From Streptomyces flavofungini (GTDB lineage: Bacteria; Actinomycetota; Actinomycetes; Streptomycetales; Streptomycetaceae): 64,000 nucleotides of DNA. This document shows positions 54,256 through 64,000 of this stretch, in pieces; position 1 is the first letter of the stretch, and each line of letters opens with the position of its first letter. The notes under the pieces were generated by a model that did no database searches, was not told where the DNA came from, and saw nothing but the letters and a program-made list of their open reading frames with translations. Location: contig NZ_BMVR01000002.1 of assembly GCF_014650815.1 (NCBI RefSeq), positions 62,001 through 126,000 of the forward strand, given 5' to 3'. A program made the translations under genes and the position numbers.

Positions 54256-56568
54256 ATGCTCGTCCCCCTCCCCCCGGGCGCCCCCCGCCGCATCGGCCCG
54301 CACACCCTGCTCGCCAGGATCGGTGCGGGCGGCATGGGCGAGGTGTTCCTGGCGCGCCGGGACGGGCAGGGCGCGGCCGCGCTGGTCGCGGTGAAGGTGG
54401 TGCGGCAGGACCTGGACCTCGACGACGCGTTCCGGACCCGGTTCCGGCGGGAGATCGCGGCGGCGCGCGCCGTCACGGGCCCGTTCACCGCCGCCCTGGT
54501 GGCCGCCGACGCGGACGCCGAACGCCCCTGGCTGGCCACGGAGTACATACCGGGCCCGTCCCTGGCCGACGTGGTGGAGCGCTGCGGCCCGCTGCCCGTG
54601 CCCGCGGTGCGCGCGCTGGGTGGAGCGCTCGCCCGCGCGCTCACGGCCGTGCACGGGGCGCGGGTGCTGCACCGGGACCTGAAGCCGGGCAACGTGCTGC
54701 TGGCGCCGGACGGGCCGCGCCTGATCGACTTCGGCATCGCCCAGGCCTTCGAGGCGACGGCCCTGACCATGACGGGTGTCCTGGTGGGCACGCCGGGCTT
54801 CCTCGCCCCGGAGCAGATCGAGGGCTCGCACGCGGTCGTGCCCGCGTCGGACGTGTTCTCGCTCGGCGCGGTCCTGTGCCACGCGGCGACCGGCCACGGC
54901 CCGTTCGACGACCCGGAGGCGGCCGCCGTCGTCTTCCGCATCGTGCGGGGCGACGCGGACCTGTCCGGCGTACCGCCCGAACTGCGCGACACCCTCGCCG
55001 CCTGCCTGCACCCGGCCCCCGGAAGCCGCCCCACCCCGACGGAACTCGCGGCCACCCTGTCCGGCCCGGCCGGTGCCGCCCCCGCCTTCCCCTGGCCCGC
55101 CGACGTCCTGTCGCTCCTCGCCGCGTACCGGGAGGCCGCCGCGACCGCCGAACACGCCCACGACCAGGGCGGGTTCGCCGACGCCGCGACCACGGCGGGC
55201 AGTTCGGGGCCCCGGCTGCGGGCCGAACCGTCCCCGACGCTGGGCGTGGCTCCGGCGCCACGGCCGGTCCCGCCGCCCACCGCCGCCGCGCCCCTGCGCG
55301 GCCGCCGTCGGCTGTGGGTCCTGGCGGCGGCGCTCACCACGGCCGGACTCGCGGTGGCCGCCGTGACGCTGCCGGACGCGCTGCGGGACCGCCCGGGCGA
55401 CGGCCCGTCGAAGAAGGCGCCGAGCGCCCCCCGGGTCGCGGCCGACCGCGTGGTCACCCCGTACGGGAACCAGGACCACTCCGGCGAGTTCGGCCCGTCG
55501 GCGGCCGACCGTGCCGAGCGCCCCGGCGACTGGCGGTTCTGGTCCCGCGAGCGATCCGACGGCATGGACGGCATGGGGAAGGGCTGCGTCCTGACCGGGG
55601 ACACCCTCGTGTGCCGGGACGGGCGCGGTGCCGCGCGGGCCCTGGACGCGGCCACGGGTGCCGACCGCTGGTCGACGCCCGGCTTCTCCGGCGCGCCGAG
55701 CGGCTTCCAGGAGGTGCCTCCCGAGGCCGACGCCGAGCGGGTCTTCGTCCCGGGCGAACGGGGCGTCAGCGCGCTCGGGGTGAAGCGGGGCGAGGTGGTC
55801 TGGCGGCACCGGACGCCCCGATACGCGGGTCTGATCTCGATGACGTACGCCCAAGGGGTGGTGTACACCGCCGAGTTCCACCTCGACGGCGCCCCCGACG
55901 CGTACACCACCACCGTGCGCGCCAGGAACGCCGTGACGGGCGGCCAGCTCTGGCGGACCACGATCAAGGGCAAGCCCCAGGGCACCCCGCTCGTCCGGGA
56001 CGGTGTGCTGTACACCGCCCTGGAGAACGGCGGCGTGGTCGCGCTGTCCGCCAAGGACGGCGACCGGACCGCCCGCGTCGCGCAGCCGCGGTGCGACAGC
56101 CTCCTCGGCCACCGCGACGCGGTGGTGTGCTGGTCCCGGACGGAGGACGGGGTGCGGGTCCTCGACGGGGAGACCCTCGCCGTGCGCCGGACCATCGGGC
56201 GGGGCAAGCCGCTCGCCCCGCCGGTCGTGGGGACCGCCGACGTCCTGGTCATCGCCCGTTCCCCCGGCCCCCGGACCCCCAACCGCCTGACGGGCTACGC
56301 CTGGCGGTCGGGGAAGAGGCTGTGGGACCTGCCCTCGGGCGGCGACGCCACGGCGCTCGCGCTGTCCGAGGACCGGGTGTTCGTCGTGAACTCGCACGAC
56401 GTCCGTGGCGTTCCGCTCGACGGTGCCGCGGAGCGGGTCACCACCTGGTCCATCCCCTACTCCGCCACGGGCCCGGAGCCCAAGACGCTGTACACGCCCC
56501 TCTTCCTGGGCGGCGCGGTGTTCGCCGAGTCCGGCAAGGGGCCGATCGTCTCGGGCCGGATCCTGTGA
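54256..56568 (+). CDS. Membrane Ser/Thr protein kinase with extracellular PQQ-like propeller (2)
   Basis: A 770-residue paralogue of the upstream kinase. Kinase motifs: ARIGAGGMGEVFLARR, Lys47 (VAVKVV), Asp141 in LHRDLKPGNVLL, IDFGIAQAF and GTPGFLAPEQ. The linker is shorter, and the single helix is at about 352-374 (WVLAAALTTAGLAVAAVT). The extracellular part again forms a PQQ-like propeller (VVWRHRTPRYAGLISM, ALDAATGADRWSTPG, LSAKDGDRTARVA). ATG 54256 has GAGGAG upstream; the frame is open 19 codons further. Probably a tandem duplication with ligand divergence. Targets unknown. Confidence 0.94.
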   Translation: MLVPLPPGAPRRIGPHTLLARIGAGGMGEVFLARRDGQGAAALVAVKVVRQDLDLDDAFRTRFRREIAAARAVTGPFTAALVAADADAERPWLATEYIPGPSLADVVERCGPLPVPAVRALGGALARALTAVHGARVLHRDLKPGNVLLAPDGPRLIDFGIAQAFEATALTMTGVLVGTPGFLAPEQIEGSHAVVPASDVFSLGAVLCHAATGHGPFDDPEAAAVVFRIVRGDADLSGVPPELRDTLAACLHPAPGSRPTPTELAATLSGPAGAAPAFPWPADVLSLLAAYREAAATAEHAHDQGGFADAATTAGSSGPRLRAEPSPTLGVAPAPRPVPPPTAAAPLRGRRRLWVLAAALTTAGLAVAAVTLPDALRDRPGDGPSKKAPSAPRVAADRVVTPYGNQDHSGEFGPSAADRAERPGDWRFWSRERSDGMDGMGKGCVLTGDTLVCRDGRGAARALDAATGADRWSTPGFSGAPSGFQEVPPEADAERVFVPGERGVSALGVKRGEVVWRHRTPRYAGLISMTYAQGVVYTAEFHLDGAPDAYTTTVRARNAVTGGQLWRTTIKGKPQGTPLVRDGVLYTALENGGVVALSAKDGDRTARVAQPRCDSLLGHRDAVVCWSRTEDGVRVLDGETLAVRRTIGRGKPLAPPVVGTADVLVIARSPGPRTPNRLTGYAWRSGKRLWDLPSGGDATALALSEDRVFVVNSHDVRGVPLDGAAERVTTWSIPYSATGPEPKTLYTPLFLGGAVFAESGKGPIVSGRIL

Positions 56569-56578
56569 GCCCCCGCGC

Positions 56579-57529
56579 TCACCGGTCCTGCGGATACCAG
56601 CGCAGCTCCACGGAGTTCCCGTCCGGATCCTGTACGTAGACCGACTCCGCGCTCCCTCTCGCGCCGAACCGGCCGACCGGGCCCTCCAGGACGGTGAAGC
56701 GGCCGGAGTCGATGACCTGCTGCCAGTCCAGCGGCTCCACGACCAGGCAGATGTGGTCGACGTTGGACTCGCCGCGCTCCCCCACGACCAGGTCGATGAT
56801 GGTCACCGCGCTGACCCGCGCGGAGGGGAACGGGACCTTCCCGGCGCGCCACTCCTCGACCCGGACCGGTTCGAGGCCGAGGGTGCCGCAGTAGAAGTCC
56901 AGGGCGCGCTCGACGTCCTGGACGTTCAGGACGAGGTGGTCGAAGTCCTTGACGCGCACGATGCTTCGCTCAGTGGTCACGGGTGTTCCTTCCGCAGAGG
57001 CGTGCGGTACCGGAGAGGCCCCCGGTACCGGCGGGAACGGTACCTCGGCGAGGACCGGGACCAGCCAGGTCTCCTCGTACACCAGGTGCTCCGTCAGGTC
57101 CGCGGCGAGCCGGTCGAAGTCCGTCAGGAACGCGTCGGGGTCGGCCGTGGCGAGGTCGGCGAGCAGCCCGACCAGGTTCTCCTTGAGCCGGGCGATGGCG
57201 CGGTGCTCCTCGCTCAGCCGGTCCAGGGTGGGCCGCAGGTGCGGGTGGAATGCGGCGATGCCCGGGAAGACGTGGTCGTCCTCGCTGGTGTGGTGGAAGG
57301 TCAGCGCGTCACAGAACTCCAGGCAGCGCTGCCGGATCTGCAGGCCGAGGCCGGGCGCGGGCGGCTGTCCGGGGCCCTGGTGGGCGGCGCGTTCGGCGAA
57401 GTGCGCGGCGGCCTCGGCGCGCAGCGCGACCAGCTGGTCGCGCAGCCAGTCGTGCACTTCGAGGAGCTTGTCGGCGAGGGTGTGGATCTCCCGGGGGGCG
57501 GGCCTGGGCGTACTGGTGGGCGTGGGCAT
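56579..57529 (-). CDS. Hemerythrin HHE domain fused to a VOC/glyoxalase domain
   Basis: A 316-residue protein. Residues 15-160 form an HHE hemerythrin: candidate iron ligands His26 (EVHDWLR), the FHHTSEDDHVFP cluster (79-86), His109 (EEHRAI) and His148/Glu152 (EHLVYEE). Residues about 190-316 form a VOC domain: FDHLVLNVQDVERALDFYCG, then VDHICLVVE, and SAESVYVQDPDGNSVELRWY, with metal-ligand His and Glu positions. The linker (AEVPFPPVPGASPVPHASAE) ends at a GTG (56980) preceded by GGAAGGA, so a stand-alone VOC protein may also be made. Such fusions would link oxygen/NO sensing to metabolite detoxification. Confidence 0.8.
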   Translation of the reverse strand: MPTPTSTPRPAPREIHTLADKLLEVHDWLRDQLVALRAEAAAHFAERAAHQGPGQPPAPGLGLQIRQRCLEFCDALTFHHTSEDDHVFPGIAAFHPHLRPTLDRLSEEHRAIARLKENLVGLLADLATADPDAFLTDFDRLAADLTEHLVYEETWLVPVLAEVPFPPVPGASPVPHASAEGTPVTTERSIVRVKDFDHLVLNVQDVERALDFYCGTLGLEPVRVEEWRAGKVPFPSARVSAVTIIDLVVGERGESNVDHICLVVEPLDWQQVIDSGRFTVLEGPVGRFGARGSAESVYVQDPDGNSVELRWYPQDR

Positions 57530-57628
57530 GCGGGAGGGGTTCTCCAGACAGGTGTATGCGGCACGGAGTCCGCGAAAGGAAGAAAAAGGAAGAAAGCAGA
57601 GAGGGGTTGCCTGGGGGCGCGGGCGCGC

Positions 57629-57712
57629 TCAGGCCCGAGGGGTCCGGCGCGCGGGCACGGTCACGTCGAAGACGACGTGCCGACGCGCGGCGAGGTGAAG
57701 TGATCGGTACAC
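57629..57712 (-). CDS. Possible 27-residue leader peptide upstream of the HHE-VOC gene
   Basis: GTG 57712 preceded by AAGGGA opens VYRSLHLAARRHVVFDVTVP and ends RRTPRA. The LxxRRHV pattern recalls the short leader peptides that precede some Streptomyces sulfur or amino-acid genes, but the usual Cys near the end is missing. It is about 100 bases before the fusion gene. Weak; could be chance. Confidence 0.25.
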   Translation of the reverse strand: MYRSLHLAARRHVVFDVTVPARRTPRA

Positions 57713-58245
57713 AAGGTCATGTCCCTTGGTGCGGGTGCTCACCCGGTCACCGGCCTGCCCACTGCTCTGTGGCCGGTGCCACGCGGCACCCGCCCATTAC
57801 AAACGCCGTTCCGGCGCCCTGTCAACGCGGAGCGGCGCACCCTGCCGACGCGGCAGGCGCCCCTGTTCGACGCGCGGCCCCGGCTCGCGGCCGCGCCGGA
57901 CCAGGCCGGGGTCGGGTCGGCACCCGCCCGCTCCCCCGCCGGAGTCCGGACTGCGGCGGGGGTCCGGGACGGGTTGCCGCCCAGGGCCCTGCCGCGATCT
58001 TCCGACACCCCCAAACCCCAAGTCAATCCTCGCAATTGCTCGTACGAACCCAAGTCAAGGCTTGGATGCACAGCTCTTTGATCATGCTTCGTGGCGATAC
58101 GAAACGTTCCACCCGCTGATGCGGCCTTGTCGCACTTCTCCCCGCACGAGACGCTGCGGGGGACGACGCCGCCGAGCACCGTGCCCGCGGACGCGCGCGC
58201 ACGTCGGCGGAGGCTGCCGTCGGTCCCAGGGGAGGGAATCCAGTC
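57713..58245. other. Non-coding stretch between HHE-VOC and subtilase genes
   Basis: About 530 bases without a recognisable gene. The part 58010-58125 is less G+C-rich (for example CAATCCTCGCAATTGCTCG) and likely carries the subtilase promoter. The remainder looks like G+C-rich spacer; no palindrome of note was found. Confidence 0.5.
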
Positions 58246-59445
<1,200 letters not shown>

Positions 59446-59724
59446 GCGGTGGTCAGCGCCGGTGGCGCGCTGTGGTCGGGACCGGCTCCGTCCCTCCGGG
59501 CGGGGCCGGTCCCGTGCCTGCCGGACCGCGTTCGGGGAGCAGTTGGTCTTGTGCGTGCCGTTACGCGCGAGTAGTTAACAAGGCGCCGGATTGCCCACCC
59601 GAGAAGCGTGGGAAGGCTCCTCCGGTACGCACACGCACGCGCCTGAAGCGGGCCTCGTACGTGTGCGCAGCGGAACCCCTCCACGACTCATCTCCGCCCA
59701 CTCGCACGCGGAACAGGAGCGGTC

Positions 59725-61850
59725 ATGCCTCAACCCCGTAAGGCCCCCAGGGAGTTCGTCATCCGACCCCGCACCGGACGGGTCCCCGTCCTGGACGTGG
59801 CCCCGGTCGTGCACGGCGGGCGCGCCCCCGCCAAAGCCGTCGTCGGCGAGACGTTCCAGGTCACCGCCACCCTCTTCCGCGAAGGGCACGACGCGGTCGG
59901 CGGCAATGTCGTGCTGCGGGACCCAGCGGGGCATCCGGGTCCCTGGACGCCGATGCGGGAGCTGGCGCCGGGCACCGACCGGTGGGGCGCGCGGGTCACG
60001 CCCGACCGGGCGGGCGAGTGGACCTTCGCCGTAGAGGCGTGGGGCGACCCGGTGACGACCTGGCGGCAGCACGCGGGGATCAAGATACCCGCGGGCATCG
60101 ACACCGAACTGGTCCTGGAGGAGGGCGCCCGGCTGTACGAACGGGCGGCGGCGGAGATCCCCGTACCTCCGGCCGCCGCACCCGTGCCCGCGACCCCCGC
60201 GGCCGTGGACGCGTCCCACACCCCCGCCCCCGCCACGGCCCGCGCCCCGTCCCCCGCCGCCGTCCTGCTCGCCGCGGCCGAGGCCTTGCGCGACCGCACC
60301 CGCCAGCCCGCCGCGAGACTCGCCGCCGCCTTCACCCCCGAGGTCGACGCGGTCCTGGCCCGCCATCCGCTGCGCGAACTCCTCACCGCCAGCGCGGAGT
60401 TCCCGCTGCGGGTGGACCGCGAGCGGGCGCTCTTCGGGGCCTGGTACGAGTTCTTCCCGCGCTCGGAGGGTGCCGTGGTGCGCGAGGGCGCCCCGCCGGT
60501 CACCGGCACCTTCCGCACGGCCGCCGGACGCCTGCCCGCCATCGCGGACATGGGCTTCGACATCGTGTACCTGCCGCCGATCCACCCCATCGGCTCCACC
60601 TTCCGCAAGGGCCCGGGCAACTCCCTGTCGGCCGGCCCCCACGACGTCGGCGTGCCCTGGGCCATCGGCTCGCCGGAGGGCGGCCACGACGCCGTCCACC
60701 CGGACCTCGGCACCCTGGACGACTTCGACGCGTTCGTGCGCGAGGCGGGACGGCTCGGCCTGGAGGTGGCCCTGGACTTCGCGCTGCAGTGCTCGCCGGA
60801 CCACCCCTGGGTGGACAAGCACCCGGACTGGTTCGCCCACCGCGCCGACGGCACCATCGCGTACGCGGAGAACCCGCCGAAGAAGTACCAGGACATCTAC
60901 CCGCTGGCCTTCGACCGGGACCTGCCGGGCCTGGTGGCCGAGACGGTCCGGCTGCTGCGGTTCTGGATCGGCCACGGCGTGCGGGTCTTCCGCGTCGACA
61001 ACCCGCACACCAAACCCGTCGTGTTCTGGGAGGAGGTGCTCGCCGAGATCCATCACACCGACCCAGACGTGCTGTTCCTCGCGGAGGCCTTCACCCGCCC
61101 CGCGATGCTGCGCACCCTGGCGGCGATCGGCTTCCACCAGTCGTACACGTACTTCACCTGGCGCAACACGAAGGACGAACTCACCGACTATCTGCGGGAG
61201 TTGTCCGGTGAGACCGCGCACTATCTGCGGCCCAACTTCTTCGTGAACACCCCGGACATCCTGCACGCCTACCTGCAGGACGGCGGGCGGCCCGCGTTCG
61301 AGGCGCGCGCGGTGCTGGCCGCGACGCTCTCGCCCACCTGGGGCGTGTACAGCGGCTTCGAGCTGTGCGAGAACACCCCCGCGCGCCCCGGCAGCGAGGA
61401 GTACCTGGACTCGGAGAAGTACCAACTGCGCCCGCGCGACTGGGCGGCCGCCGAGCGCGCGGGCACCACCATCGCGCCCCTGATCGCCACGCTGAACCGG
61501 GTCCGGCGCGCCAACCGGGCCCTCGCCACCCTCCGCGACCTGCACTTCCACGACACCGACAACGACTCGGTGCTCGCCTACTCCAAGTCGGCGGCGGTCC
61601 CCGGCGGTTCGAACACGGTTCTGGTGGTCGTCAACCTCGACCCCCACCACACCCAGGAAGCTACCGTCTCGTTGAACATGCCGCAGCTCGGGCTCCCATG
61701 GCACGAGTCCGTGCCGGTGCGCGACGAGCTCACCGGCGAGACCTACCACTGGGGCAGGAACAACTACGTGCGCCTCGACCCGGGCCGGGCGCCCGCGCAC
61801 GTACTCGTCCTGCGACCGTCCTCACCGCTGATCGGAGGGTCACCCACACC

Positions 61851-61854
<4 letters not shown>
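59725..61854 (+). CDS. glgE: Alpha-1,4-glucan:maltose-1-phosphate maltosyltransferase
   Basis: Extends alpha-1,4 glucan chains with maltose from maltose-1-phosphate. The 709-residue GH13 protein has an N-terminal domain ([20 protein letters not shown]), then the barrel: [20 protein letters not shown], nucleophile Asp425 in [17 protein letters not shown], and acid/base Glu454 in [10 protein letters not shown]. The [20 protein letters not shown] segment is GlgE-specific. ATG 59725 follows CAGGAG. An Ala/Pro-rich linker (about 150-180) precedes the catalytic part. It is the first gene of the glgE-treS-pep2 operon; treS starts within its stop codon. Confidence 0.96.
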
Positions 61855-63569
<1,715 letters not shown>

Positions 63570-63772
63570 GGTCGCCGTTACGGGCGGCGTGAGTCGGCCT
63601 CTCCCGGCGTGACCCACCCCGCACGGGGCACTCGTCCACGGCACGTTCCACCGCACGGCACGCTCCTCCGCACGGCCTGTTCCCGGTTCGGCATCTCCCC
63701 CGCACGGCACGTTCCTGCTCGGCACCTCCCTCGGTACCTGACTTGTCCGCGGCGCGGAAAGGACGGGACATC
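63570..63772. repeat. Degenerate CACGGCACGTTCC repeats between treS and pep2
   Basis: The 203-base spacer contains several imperfect copies of CACGGCACGTTCC or CACGGCACGCTCC (63621-63720). No gene is visible. The repeats look like slippage-derived spacer; pep2 still has its own GGAAAGGACGGG ribosome site. Confidence 0.6.
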
Positions 63773-64000
63773 ATGTCGGAAGCCGCCACCCGCCCCAGTG
63801 CCGACCCCGGCGCGCTCCTCGCGTCCCTCGATCCGCTGCTGCGCGGCTGGCTGCCGCGCCAGCGGTGGTTCGCGGGCAAGGGCCGCCCCGTCGCGGGCTT
63901 CGACCTGGTGGCGGCGACCGAACTCCTGCCGCCGGGCGCCGAGCAGGGACTGCTGCACCTGCTGATCCGCGTACGCCAGCCCCTGCCGGGGTCCGCTCCG
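63773..64000 (+). CDS. pep2: Maltokinase, 5' part (cut by window edge)
   Basis: ATG 63773 opens MSEAATRPSADPGALLASLD and continues LLRGWLPRQRWFAGKGRPVA, the N-terminal cap of actinobacterial maltokinases (Pep2/Mak), which phosphorylate maltose with ATP to feed GlgE. Only 76 codons are inside the window. The position directly after treS, 203 bases away, supports the call. In streptomycetes it is followed by glgB, which would lie outside. Confidence 0.9.
   Translation, partial: MSEAATRPSADPGALLASLDPLLRGWLPRQRWFAGKGRPVAGFDLVAATELLPPGAEQGLLHLLIRVRQPLPGSAP

Noticed and set aside
51583-56397. A 1600-codon minus-strand frame opposite the two kinases
   Set aside because: Composition is His/Arg/Gly-rich shadow sequence; both kinases on the plus strand have complete motifs and ribosome sites.

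Overview
The window is a high-GC actinobacterial chromosome segment, almost certainly Streptomyces. Codon bias is strongly GC-rich, GTG and TTG starts are common, genes are dense and often overlap by ATGA, terminators are G+C-rich hairpins without U-tracts, and the set of secreted proteases, Tat lipoproteins, kinases with propeller domains and GlgE-pathway genes is typical. From memory the order resembles the central S. coelicolor region around SCO5440-SCO5480; this was not checked against a database.

Left part (1-16 kb): a partial thioesterase, a TRIC-type channel, a five-gene oligopeptide ABC importer on the minus strand, two SseB-like proteins, a small P-loop protein, and then a C1/serine block on the plus strand (tandem glycine riboswitch, gcvT, gcvH, glyA, sdaA). 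The block senses glycine, cleaves it, interconverts it with serine and deaminates serine. SseB proteins are linked by name to serine sensitivity, so their position beside it is suggestive.

Middle part (16-29 kb): a Tat-exported PLC-like phosphodiesterase, an unsecreted GH25 lysozyme, several broken genes (HNH endonuclease, MDR oxidoreductase, AraC regulator, Old Yellow Enzyme and MarR-like fragments), nadE, a class A beta-lactamase lipoprotein, an EF-hand protein, a coupled deacetylase/YVTN-propeller lipoprotein pair, an RsbW-like ATPase, an enoyl-CoA hydratase and two L,D-transpeptidase paralogues.

Right part (29-64 kb): glgX, a LysR regulator, a double-hotdog thioesterase, a streptogrisin C-like protease, a two-component system in an operon with a drug-type ABC exporter, a heterodimeric ABC exporter, two further deletion relics, a tandem pair of M4 metalloproteases, glgP, two Ser/Thr kinases with PQQ-like propellers, a hemerythrin-glyoxalase fusion, a subtilase, and the start of the glgE-treS-pep2 operon. 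glgX, glgP, glgE, treS and pep2 together form a nearly complete alpha-glucan/trehalose module.

The most notable signal is not one novel system but at least five sites where neighbouring genes have been cut and fused, leaving paired truncated ends. Other points of interest are a dispersed palindrome that became part of a coding sequence, a 22-bp perfect palindrome upstream of the ABC/two-component operon, a threefold 16-bp repeat upstream of the beta-lactamase, and a conserved upstream box shared by the two M4 proteases.
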